From a virus, in the IMG/VR virus record IMGVR_UViG_3300036766_000876, positions 30,300-94,299 of that record: a stretch of DNA of 64,000 bases; one strand, 5' to 3'. How positions within the stretch are numbered: position 1 is the first letter of the stretch; every line of letters starts with the position of its first letter. Positions 57,645-64,000 of this stretch are shown here, piece after piece. A program made the position numbers and the translations under genes. The notes under the pieces are model-generated. The model was given only the letters and a program-made list of their open reading frames with translations, had not been told where the DNA came from and searched no databases.

Positions 57645-57695
57645 GGCGAGCGAGCCTCTGAGTTTGGACAGCGTTTGGGGAAAGGTGCTGCGTTC

Positions 57696-57725
57696 ACTAC
57701 AGCCTGCGCCGAACTACCACGTCAA
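57696..57725 (-). promoter_or_regulatory. Possible sigma-70-like promoter for major capsid gene
   Basis: On the minus strand TTGACG (57720-57725) and TGTAGT (57696-57701) are spaced 18 nt apart, close to host -35 and -10 consensus words. It lies in the 146-nt gap before the capsid gene, about 50 nt from the ATG. A stem (57736-57766) lies upstream. This is a match of short words only. Confidence 0.35.
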
Positions 57726-57735
57726 CACCCTTCAA

Positions 57736-57766
57736 TGCACGGGGGAGCTCATCGCCCCTCCGTGCA
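57736..57766 (-). other. Stem-loop between scaffold and capsid genes
   Basis: TGCACGG pairs with CCGTGCA, with further pairing of the inner G and C runs on the minus strand around a short loop. There is no U-run, so it is not a normal terminator. It may slow or process the transcript and help set the scaffold to capsid ratio. Confidence 0.5.
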
Positions 57767-57790
57767 AGTCCAACCGGGCCCTCGCGAGCT

Positions 57791-58654
57791 TCAGTGCGAG
57801 TGTGGGCTGATGCCCTTCTTCGCCAGGTGAGCCTGGTAATCCTGCGGGCTCATCTTGCGCACGTCCACAGCCCCGTTTGCGCCGTTCTGTGCTCGCACCG
57901 CGGCAGGGGCGGGAGGCTTCGGCGCGCCTCCAACTCCGGTCCCGGTGTTCGCCGGCACGACAGCCTCTCCGAAGAGCAGCGGCTTCGACTTCCGCAGCGT
58001 CTCGAAGTACGCCTTCTCGTCGAACTTCTCCGCCTCTTCCGGAGTCAGACGCTCGACCTCGCGGCTGAACAGGATGATGGCGTAGTCGATGTCCTGCACG
58101 CCCGTCTGCGCCGCGATGGTGCGGATGTGCATCTCCGCCCGCGCTGCGTCGGCGTCCGCCTGGAACTCGCGAGCCTTCCTCTGCCACTCACTGGCGGATG
58201 AGGCGTACCTGTTGCGCTCGTTGAGCACCTTCTCCAACTGCCGCTGGTACTTCCCTTCCTCGCGGCGCTGGTCCTTCGCATTCGCGAGGTCCCTGGCGGG
58301 GTCCTCGTTCGGCTCCTCGGCGGCCGGCTGCTGGGCCTGACGCTGAGGGACGACCTGCTGCTGTTGGGCCGCCGGAGTCTGCTTCAGCTTCGACAGCGCC
58401 TGCACCAGCTCCGTGTGCGAGCTGTAGCCGGCTGACTTGGCGAGCTCGTCCATGGCGCCTTGCTGGCCCCGGGCAAACTCCTCCTCCTTGATGCGCTTCA
58501 TCGCGGAGGTGGGAACGACGACGGTCTTCGGCTCAGACCTCTGCTGGACTGGATCCGCTGCCGCCTGCGCGGGTGGCGGGGTGCCCAGTGGGGCGCCACC
58601 GTCCGCGTGCTGCTCTGTTGGCATCGCTTCCTGCTGCTCAATTTGCTCAGGCAT
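57791..58654 (-). CDS. Scaffolding protein
   Basis: The 287-residue protein is acidic and helical, with Gln/Pro-rich disordered parts (AAQQQQVVPQRQAQQPAAEE), a central coiled coil (EEGKYQRQLEKVLNERNRYA) and a C-terminal helix with basic residues (MSPQDYQAHLAKKG). It sits directly before the capsid gene, as scaffolds usually do. It would guide procapsid assembly and then leave. Start ATG at 58654. Confidence 0.85.
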   Translation of the reverse strand: MPEQIEQQEAMPTEQHADGGAPLGTPPPAQAAADPVQQRSEPKTVVVPTSAMKRIKEEEFARGQQGAMDELAKSAGYSSHTELVQALSKLKQTPAAQQQQVVPQRQAQQPAAEEPNEDPARDLANAKDQRREEGKYQRQLEKVLNERNRYASSASEWQRKAREFQADADAARAEMHIRTIAAQTGVQDIDYAIILFSREVERLTPEEAEKFDEKAYFETLRKSKPLLFGEAVVPANTGTGVGGAPKPPAPAAVRAQNGANGAVDVRKMSPQDYQAHLAKKGISPHSH

Positions 58655-58860
58655 GTCTTCTTTCTCGGTACTGTCTCCGACTATTCACCGCCGTCGTCTG
58701 CGTGGTGAGGCCGAATCCAGCCTGGTGATTCCCGGTTGCCCGGTACTGTTGAACGGCGAGGGGCCAGTCGTGCGCCGCCCCAGTCGCGCTTCCCCACCTA
58801 CGGCAACGCCCCCTGACTGCGGGGGCGCGGTGAGGCCTTACTGTTGACCGCGGGAAGCGC
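58655..58860 (-). promoter_or_regulatory. Gap before scaffold with repeated TACTGT words and hairpin
   Basis: No gene is visible in these 206 nt. It holds two copies of CGGTACTGT (58666-58674, 58741-58749) and a related TACTGTTGACCG (58839-58850), and a 7-bp stem CGCCCCC/GGGGGCG (58807-58827). This may be a promoter or operator region for the scaffold and capsid genes. Confidence 0.4.
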
Positions 58861-59307
58861 TTACCCGGGGGCGAACTTGGTGGTGATGGCTTCAGCGGGC
58901 GCCGCGATGTAGCGGACGACCGCCCGAGTGACCGTGTTGGGGAAGGTGATGGTGGTGATGGTCCCCGTGCCGGTGAGGGCAGCGCCCGGAGCCGTGATGC
59001 CCTGAGCCGAGGCGATGCCGATTGCGGTGTTGGCGCCGCCGGGGGGGAGCAGCGGGGTCACAGAGCTGTCGCCAACCATGTACGTCCCGACCGACGCGGC
59101 GGTGCCGGAGGTCACGACGCGGGCTGACGCAACCATGAGCGCGCCGCCTGGGATGGTCACGGCCGCGGTCGCCGTGATGGTCCCGGTGTCGAACTCCTTC
59201 ACCTGGAGCATGTTGCCCAGGTCAACCTTCCGGAGCGCGTCCGGGAGCTGGTTCGGGTTGGCCTGCGTGAGGACAACCTTGGTGGTCTGCACGGCGGTGG
59301 TGGTCAT
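58861..59307 (-). CDS. Head structural or decoration protein
   Basis: The 148-residue protein is Thr/Ala/Gly-rich and strand-rich (GTITATAAVTIPGGALMVAS, GTGTITTITFPN). It ends before the scaffold gap and sits in the head block, which fits a decoration or head-fibre protein. No named family. Start ATG at 59307. Confidence 0.72.
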   Translation of the reverse strand: MTTTAVQTTKVVLTQANPNQLPDALRKVDLGNMLQVKEFDTGTITATAAVTIPGGALMVASARVVTSGTAASVGTYMVGDSSVTPLLPPGGANTAIGIASAQGITAPGAALTGTGTITTITFPNTVTRAVVRYIAAPAEAITTKFAPG

Positions 59308-59354
59308 GGCGGTTCAGCTCCTCTGGAAAGGCGGGACAGCGTGTGTGGGACTGC

Positions 59355-59732
59355 TCAGGCCTTCTCGGCCAGGAAAACGCGAACGGTTGTGACGGTTCCT
59401 GGAACGCGAGTCAAGGTGATGGCGGTGACTGGCACCGACTCGCTCATCAGGATCCAGTACGTGTCGAAGGGCACTGCCTGCGCTGCGCCGTCGGCGGAGG
59501 TGATGAGCGCCTTCACCTTGTTGTCCGCCTTGAGGATGACGATGTGCGCGTTGGTGACTCCGCCGAAGGCAACGGCCGCCGGGGCGTCCGCGTTCAGCGT
59601 CATCTCGGAAATCTGCTTGGCGTTGAGCGTCAGCGCCTCGTCGATGTTGGCCGTGACGGTGGGCGCGAAGCTGAGCGGCGCCGCCAGGGGCAAGGCCTGG
59701 TAGCTGCCGTTCAGCTTGAAGGAGTCGCTCAT
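59355..59732 (-). CDS. Small head-region structural protein
   Basis: The 125-residue protein is beta-rich (GVTNAHIVILKADNKVKALIT, VTAITLTRVPGTVTTVRVFLAE). It lies in the head block between two other small virion-like genes. A long GC stem (59756-59792) lies just upstream and may slow entry of ribosomes or protect the transcript. No family named. Confidence 0.72.
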   Translation of the reverse strand: MSDSFKLNGSYQALPLAAPLSFAPTVTANIDEALTLNAKQISEMTLNADAPAAVAFGGVTNAHIVILKADNKVKALITSADGAAQAVPFDTYWILMSESVPVTAITLTRVPGTVTTVRVFLAEKA

Positions 59733-59755
59733 GGCTCAGTTGGAAGAGGTGGCGC

Positions 59756-59792
59756 CGCCCCGCGGGGGAGGGGAAGGGGGGGCCGCGGGGCG
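59756..59792 (-). other. GC-rich stem upstream of small head gene
   Basis: On the minus strand CGCCCCGCGG pairs with CCGCGGGGCG (59783-59792 with 59756-59765), separated by a C-rich loop. There is no U-run. It may act as a stability or processing element between two head genes. Confidence 0.5.
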
Positions 59793-59803
59793 CGCCGAGA
59801 GGG

Positions 59804-59998
59804 CTACTTGGACCCGAGCGGGCCCAGCGTGAAGGGCGAAGGATCCACGCCCTGCGGCAGGGACGACTGGGGGAGCTTCGACATCGTGTTGGTGTCCGCG
59901 GTGACGGCGTCCTTGTACTGGCCCGCTGCCTTGTCCACCGCTGACATGATGTCTCCGCTTTCGACGGCTCCCTGCAAGGGGGCCAGTGGGTCGCTCAT
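59804..59998 (-). CDS. Small head-region protein
   Basis: The 64-residue protein has an N-terminal helix (AVESGDIMSAVDKAAGQYKD) and a Pro/Leu-rich end. It starts at ATG 59998 within the head block. No family recognised; like its neighbours it may be a minor internal or capsid protein. Confidence 0.62.
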   Translation of the reverse strand: MSDPLAPLQGAVESGDIMSAVDKAAGQYKDAVTADTNTMSKLPQSSLPQGVDPSPFTLGPLGSK

Positions 59999-60040
59999 GG
60001 TGCTTGTGCTCCAGGTGCTGCGTGTGAGGTTGGGTGCTGC

Positions 60041-60211
60041 TTACTTCCAGGCGATGGGGGTGGGGCTGTTCTTCACCGGGGCATCCTTCACCCCGCTCGG
60101 GCCCCACGACTCCTTGTAGCGGCCGTACCTGGCGTCGAAGATTTCATCCGAGGTCTTGGTGCCCTCGGACATGGGCTTGCCGAACTCCTCGCTGATTGGC
60201 TTGTCGGGCAT
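60041..60211 (-). CDS. Small head-region protein
   Basis: This frame encodes 56 residues from ATG 60211 to TAA at 60041. It is hydrophilic (MPDKPISEEFGKPMSEG, then RYGRYKESWGP). It fills the space between two other small genes, so it is likely real. No family recognised; it may be a small virion protein. Confidence 0.6.
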   Translation of the reverse strand: MPDKPISEEFGKPMSEGTKTSDEIFDARYGRYKESWGPSGVKDAPVKNSPTPIAWK

Positions 60212-60241
60212 GGCGTTCTCGCTTTGCTGGTGGTGGCGGAG

Positions 60242-60472
60242 CTACCCGCCGACGGTGAAGGGGGCCTTGTTGTCCGACACCGGAGCTCCGGCGGAGGGCG
60301 TCTTCATCTTGGCCGGCTCGTACTTCCCGGTCGGCATGCCGGCTCCCTTGGGGATGCCTGCGGTGGCGTCGTACGCCGGGCCCTCGACGAAGCCGGCGGG
60401 GTCCGTGCCAATCTTCTCTGCCTGGCTGCGCGGGGTGCGCCCGCTCTGCGGTCCAACGGGTCCCTTGAACAT
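60242..60472 (-). CDS. Small Pro/Gly-rich head-region protein
   Basis: The 76-residue protein (MFKGPVGPQSGRTPRSQAEK) is rich in Gly, Pro, Lys and Ala and probably disordered. The ATG at 60472 has GGAG before it and overlaps nothing. The longer in-frame start would overlap the next gene. It may be a small virion-associated or internal protein. Confidence 0.65.
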   Translation of the reverse strand: MFKGPVGPQSGRTPRSQAEKIGTDPAGFVEGPAYDATAGIPKGAGMPTGKYEPAKMKTPSAGAPVSDNKAPFTVGG

Positions 60473-60474
60473 GG

Positions 60475-60825
60475 TCACTCCTGGAGCTTGAACGGCGAGG
60501 AATCGGCGGGCCTGTCGGAGTCCCACTTGGACTCGTAGCCCTTGACCTTGTCCTGCATGTTGCCGTCGAGGTCAACCTTGTCCGCCGGCCGCGGGTCGCC
60601 CTGGCCGCCGATGCCGCACGGGCTGTTGCTCGGGTTCTGCGTCAGCGCCTTGAGGCCCGGGTCGAGCGAGTCAATCATCGGCTTCGGGGGCTCGGGGTAG
60701 CGCATGTCCATGGGCCACGGCTGGCCAGGGGAGATGTTGTTGACGCGCTCTGCGTAGCGCTCCTGCTCGCGCTTGTACGCTTCCTGTGCTCCCAGCTCGA
60801 TGATGCGGATCGTCACGCGCGCCAT
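60475..60825 (-). CDS. Small head-region protein
   Basis: The 116-residue protein starts with a helix (VTIRIIELGAQEAYKREQER) and has a MRYPEPPKPMID loop and a charged C-terminus. It is the first gene of its transcript to the left of the divergent response-regulator gene. The ATG at 60825 is used; the longer frame runs into the divergent promoter gap. No family named. Confidence 0.68.
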   Translation of the reverse strand: MARVTIRIIELGAQEAYKREQERYAERVNNISPGQPWPMDMRYPEPPKPMIDSLDPGLKALTQNPSNSPCGIGGQGDPRPADKVDLDGNMQDKVKGYESKWDSDRPADSSPFKLQE

Positions 60826-60865
60826 GGTAGAGCACACGGCCCCTGCGTGCAACAGTCTCCCCCCT

Positions 60866-61222
60866 GTGGCCCTCATCGTTTGCGTGGACGACGACCTCTC
60901 CGTTGCGCAGATGGTGGCGGACGTCGTTCGCTTCCTGAAACACCAGCCTGTCGTCGAGACGAGCTCGCTCACCGCCATCACGAAGTGGCTGCGCGAGCCG
61001 CGCGTTGGGGCGGTGCTCGCTGACTACCTCATGCCGCAGATGGACGGCCTGGAGATGCTGGAGGTGTTCCGCGAGGCGCGCCCGGACGTGCGGCGACTCC
61101 TCATCACAGCGGCTCCACAGGAGGAGCCAGTGCGGCAGGCAGAGCGGGACGGCTTGGTGGGGATGGTCATTGCGAAGCCACCCAGCATCGGGGACATACG
61201 CATGGCGCTCGCCTGGCTCTAG
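60866..61222 (+). CDS. Stand-alone CheY-like response regulator receiver
   Basis: The 118-residue protein is a receiver domain with all key residues: acidic DD at 8-10, the phosphorylated Asp at 53 in LADYLMPQMDG, a Thr at about 81 in LLITAAP and Lys at 104 in IAKPP. It has no output domain. It is a plus-strand gene within a minus-strand block. A phage receiver could intercept or redirect host two-component signalling, or hold a phosphate from a host kinase. Start is GTG at 60866. Confidence 0.88.
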   Translation: MALIVCVDDDLSVAQMVADVVRFLKHQPVVETSSLTAITKWLREPRVGAVLADYLMPQMDGLEMLEVFREARPDVRRLLITAAPQEEPVRQAERDGLVGMVIAKPPSIGDIRMALAWL

Positions 61223-61701
61223 GGGCGCTTCTTCCGAGCGGCGCTCATCGCCTGGACGTCACTCATCGCCCTAGTGATGTCCTGGCGGAACACGCGCTCC
61301 AGGCTGCCGAGCTTCTCGTCCAGCAAGCTCGACTGCTCCTTCAGGGAGGCGCGGTAGAACTCGCTCTGCTTCTCGAAGCGGTTGTCGAGGTTGGTGCGAA
61401 TCTCGATGACGGTCCCGCGGATGCCCTCCGCCAAGGTGTACGTCTGCTTCATCTCCGCCTGGAGGTTGATGATGGCCCTGTCGAGGTCCGCGATGGCGCG
61501 CTCCGACTTCTCGAAGCGCTCGTCGTGCTCCTTGAGCTCCGCGCGGACGTCCTCCTTGTCCTTGTCCTCGCGCTCGACGGTGCGACTCCCGAGCCAGCGA
61601 ACGATGCCAAAGCCGGCGGCCATGAGCTGGGCCACCACACCGGCCCCGACGAGCAGGTACAGCTTGGAGAGCCCATCTCCGCCGTCAGCGACGGGGTCCA
61701 C
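61219..61701 (-). CDS. Membrane-anchored coiled-coil protein
   Basis: The 160-residue protein has one hydrophobic segment near the start (LYLLVGAGVVAQLMAAGFGIV) and then a long Lys/Glu/Leu coiled coil. It resembles an inner-membrane anchored rod. Its stop overlaps the response-regulator stop (CTAG). It might be a membrane partner or sensor-like protein, but nothing links it to the receiver besides position. Start GTG at 61701. Confidence 0.7.
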   Translation of the reverse strand: MDPVADGGDGLSKLYLLVGAGVVAQLMAAGFGIVRWLGSRTVEREDKDKEDVRAELKEHDERFEKSERAIADLDRAIINLQAEMKQTYTLAEGIRGTVIEIRTNLDNRFEKQSEFYRASLKEQSSLLDEKLGSLERVFRQDITRAMSDVQAMSAARKKRP

Positions 61702-61704
61702 GGC

Positions 61705-61992
61705 TCAAGCTCCCTGCTTGCTGAGCTCCGCGGGGATGTGAAGGGCATCGACGATTCGCTCCACGGAGCGGGCCATCCGTCGCTGCTCGACCTGCATCTC
61801 CAACATCAGCTTCTCACCGCGCATGGTCCGCTCGTCCACATGGCGCACCGTCGCGCGCAGCTCACCGAGCTCCTCGCTGAGTTTGCTCATGCCGTGCCTC
61901 ATCTCCCTGAAGTCGTCCTCCAGCGTAGCTACACGCCGTTGGAGTTGGGTGATGGCGGATGGGCGAACGGGCGGAGTCTTCTTCTTGGCCAT
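61705..61992 (-). CDS. Small coiled-coil protein
   Basis: The 95-residue protein has a Lys-rich start and a long heptad-like helix (LQRRVATLEDDFREMRHG). It lies directly upstream of the membrane coiled-coil gene with a 3-nt gap. The two may form a complex. No family recognised. Start ATG at 61992. Confidence 0.68.
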   Translation of the reverse strand: MAKKKTPPVRPSAITQLQRRVATLEDDFREMRHGMSKLSEELGELRATVRHVDERTMRGEKLMLEMQVEQRRMARSVERIVDALHIPAELSKQGA

Positions 61993-62022
61993 CAGTGCCT
62001 CGAACGGTAGCAGAGCGAGCCG

Positions 62023-62904
62023 CTACTTGTTGACGTAGACCTTCTCGCCGGAGGCGCTGGTGTAGTACCGGCCGCCCTTGGGGCCGGTCTGGACGGACTT
62101 GGAGTCCGCGCTCTTGGAAGCACCATCCTTGTCCTTGTCGGCTTTTTCAGAAAGTCGATGCGCTTCCTTGCTCAGCACAGAAGCATCGCCATCCCCTCGC
62201 TGGTGCGCGGCAGCGGCGTTGGTATGCTTCTGTGCAGCGACAACATGGAGAGCACCTTTTTGTTCACGGTGCTCCGCCGCCTTGGCCATGTGAAAGTCTG
62301 CCTTCTCGCTGGAACCCTTGGGGCCGGTCTGGACGGACTTGTCGGAGCCCTTGTCCTTGGGGGCCTTCTCGCCAGTGGGGCCCTCCCGCTTCTCCTTGAG
62401 CGCGGCCAGATGCGCGTCCGCCTTTTTGAACGCGCTGTCGCTCTTGGCTTTCGCTTCCGCTGCATGCGCAGTGTGCTCCGCCGCAGTCTTCGCGTCGCCG
62501 TTTTTGGTGGAATCCGCCGCGAGGTCCTTGTGCACACGCGCTGCCTCGTCGTACTTCGCCGCGTTGTCGCTGTGGAAGCGGTACATGCCCTTCAGGTCCG
62601 ACTCGCTGTCGGAGGCCTTTGGGCTGTCCTTGTCACCAGAGCCACTGGACTCGTCTTTGATGGTGATGCGGTGGCTCTTCTCGCTCTTGCTCGCCGCAAC
62701 AGAGTCTTTCCTGTCCTGCTCAACGTGACTTCCCATCGCGGAGTCCATGGCCTTTGCGAGGGTGCTTTGGCCATCCGAGCCCTTGTCGCGCTTGGCTTGG
62801 GCGCGAGCACGGATTTCGTGAAACTCCTTTAGCTGTGCGATGAACGCAGGGTTTTTCTCCTTCAGAAGCGCCTTCGCCATCATGTCGTACTTATTTTTTG
62901 CCAT
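62023..62904 (-). CDS. Lys/Ala/Ser/Asp-rich repetitive protein
   Basis: The 293-residue protein is highly charged and helical, with two copies of the KSVQTGPKG word (about residues 188 and 268). The last part (GGRYYTSASGEKVYVNK) is a pattern that ends several phage virion proteins. A 26-bp exact direct repeat (62075-62100 and 62315-62340) underlies the repeated peptide. It may be an internal or ejected virion protein. Composition differs from most neighbours. Confidence 0.68.
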   Translation of the reverse strand: MAKNKYDMMAKALLKEKNPAFIAQLKEFHEIRARAQAKRDKGSDGQSTLAKAMDSAMGSHVEQDRKDSVAASKSEKSHRITIKDESSGSGDKDSPKASDSESDLKGMYRFHSDNAAKYDEAARVHKDLAADSTKNGDAKTAAEHTAHAAEAKAKSDSAFKKADAHLAALKEKREGPTGEKAPKDKGSDKSVQTGPKGSSEKADFHMAKAAEHREQKGALHVVAAQKHTNAAAAHQRGDGDASVLSKEAHRLSEKADKDKDGASKSADSKSVQTGPKGGRYYTSASGEKVYVNK

Positions 62905-62934
62905 GGTTTTCTCCTTGCCCGGTGACGGGCGTCT

Positions 62935-63870
62935 TTACCCCGTCGCCATCGGCGCTGGAGCCGGCGCTGCTGCTCCCGCCACCTCTCCGCCGAGCTTCTT
63001 GAAGACGTGCGCCACCACCACCCACGGGTCCGGGTAGCTCTCCCAGTGAGGCTTCACGGCCTCTTCGGCCTTCAGCCACATGTCCGGGTCCGAGGCCCAG
63101 CTCGGGGCCGCGCCCTCCTGCGGAGGCTCCGACTGGAGCGCCGCCTGGATGGCCGGGTCCGGCTGAGCGGCCGCCTCCTGCGCGGCCTCGTCCAGCATCG
63201 CCTTGAGCTCGTCCCCGCCCTCTGCCCCGGGAGCCGGAGCCGCGGCGGGAGGCGGAACGGAACCCTTGGCCATCGCAGGGACTGCCTTCGGAGCAGCCGA
63301 GATTGCACCGCCTGCTGCCGGGGGAGGCGCCTTGGCCGCTGCCCTGGCCTGGATCGCCTTCGCAGCAGCGCCGGGCTTCGACATGTCTGAGGGAGCCCCT
63401 TCGTCTGGCATCTCCGGAGGGGGCGCAATCTCCAGCCCCTTCACCGCGCCGCCAATCATCCGGTACAGGTACGCCGTCACCACGGCCGGCTCGTCGAACA
63501 TGTCTTCCCCAGCGCCTCCGAGGCCAACGGCCTCCGCGGCCTCAGCCCACTTCGCGGCGTCCTCCGCGTAGGCGGGCACGTCCTCCGGCCCGGTCGAGGC
63601 CACGCCAGCGATGACGTCCTCCAGCTCCTGGTCCTTCGCGTCCTCCGCGGCCTGAGCAGCCTCCTCGACGAGCTCGTGGAGGTGGACCTCGCTCTCCTCC
63701 TCGGGGCCCTGCTCCATGTCCGGGTGCGGCGGCTTGGCCATCGGCGCCCTCACTGGCGCGGCCGGCGCCTTCGCCTGCGCTCGCTTCTGCGCGAGCATCC
63801 CGGAGACGGCTGGTGGAGCTGCGGTCCTCTTGGCGAAGGCGAGGATGTTCTGCTTGGGCATCACGGGCAT
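62935..63870 (-). CDS. Ala/Pro/Glu-rich head-region protein
   Basis: The 311-residue protein is rich in Ala, Pro and Glu with long low-complexity stretches, plus two short more ordered regions (about residues 120-145 and 275-295). It is the rightmost complete gene in the window and belongs to the head block. Scaffold-like or internal virion roles are possible, but no family is recognised. Start ATG at 63870. Confidence 0.65.
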   Translation of the reverse strand: MPVMPKQNILAFAKRTAAPPAVSGMLAQKRAQAKAPAAPVRAPMAKPPHPDMEQGPEEESEVHLHELVEEAAQAAEDAKDQELEDVIAGVASTGPEDVPAYAEDAAKWAEAAEAVGLGGAGEDMFDEPAVVTAYLYRMIGGAVKGLEIAPPPEMPDEGAPSDMSKPGAAAKAIQARAAAKAPPPAAGGAISAAPKAVPAMAKGSVPPPAAAPAPGAEGGDELKAMLDEAAQEAAAQPDPAIQAALQSEPPQEGAAPSWASDPDMWLKAEEAVKPHWESYPDPWVVVAHVFKKLGGEVAGAAAPAPAPMATG

Positions 63871-63926
63871 CTGGTTCTCCGGAGGTAGCTGTCAAGCAAG
63901 GCGGTCGAGGAATACCACACTACGTT

Positions 63927-64000
63927 TCAAGGCACCCCAGCGTGCTTCTTGGCGAGGAGCTTCACGGTGGCGAGGCACGCCCTTCTGCGAGAGCTTCTGC
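63927..64000 (-). CDS. 3' end of a gene entering from the right edge
   Basis: A minus-strand frame from the edge reads about 24 codons and ends in a TGA at 63927 (last residues AKKHAGVP). It would lie 56 nt upstream of the next gene. Other frames are also open for similar lengths, so the choice is weak. Confidence 0.3.
   Translation of the reverse strand, partial: RSSRRRACLATVKLLAKKHAGVP

Noticed and set aside
58807-58827. CGCCCCC/GGGGGCG hairpin as a terminator
   Set aside because: The stem is good but no U-run follows on either strand, so it is listed only as part of the regulatory gap.
1-64000. tRNA genes, CRISPR arrays, insertion sequences and integrase
   Set aside because: I saw no cloverleaf, no regularly spaced repeats, no transposase or integrase motif and no attachment-site-like direct repeats at gene ends.

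Overview
The window is about 64 kb of a tightly packed, GC-rich contractile-tailed bacteriophage (myovirus). Tail sheath, tail tube, tape measure, a LysM-type hub protein, a gpV-like spike, two baseplate-J-like proteins and a gp25-like protein are all present. A paired inner-membrane and lipoprotein spanin next to the endolysin indicates a Gram-negative host. The base composition would suit a high-GC proteobacterium or myxobacterium, but no gene here fixes the host. No integrase, CI-like repressor, tRNA or CRISPR array was seen, so a lytic lifestyle is the simplest reading. Terminase and portal are not in the window, so the genome continues past at least the right edge.

Nearly all genes are on the minus strand and read right to left. 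Positions 1-26113 hold the replication, recombination and regulation block: two ParB-like proteins, gp46/gp47 nuclease, thymidylate kinase, RecA, a zinc-binding ssDNA-binding protein, a possible UvsY, a uracil-glycosylase/PolA fusion, a short primase, a DnaB/gp41-like helicase, an initiator-like protein carrying an HNH domain, a UvsW-like helicase, a sigma factor, a MoxR ATPase with a metallopeptidase/VWA protein, and a chain of about ten very small genes. Positions 26114-26710 are a non-coding regulatory gap with an A-rich tract. It is followed by two plus-strand genes (a PDDEXK nuclease and an unknown protein). Positions 27504-29416 are the lysis cassette. Positions 29416-48429 are fibres and baseplate, 48433-55759 are tape measure, chaperones, tube, sheath and neck, and 55784-63870 are head genes. 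The head block includes a plus-strand island encoding a stand-alone CheY-like receiver.

The genes are joined by 1-4 nt stop/start overlaps (ATGA, GTGA, TTGA and one CTGA), which implies long translationally coupled operons. The phage sigma factor, the response regulator and a repeated family of tandem-hairpin 5' leaders are the visible candidates for control. The leader family (five copies between 19 and 26.2 kb, with covarying stems) is the most novel-looking signal. Other points of note are a primase that appears to start at CTG, a fibre-region gene with an apparent +1 frameshift, a -1 frameshift in the tail chaperone gene, and the UDG-polymerase fusion.
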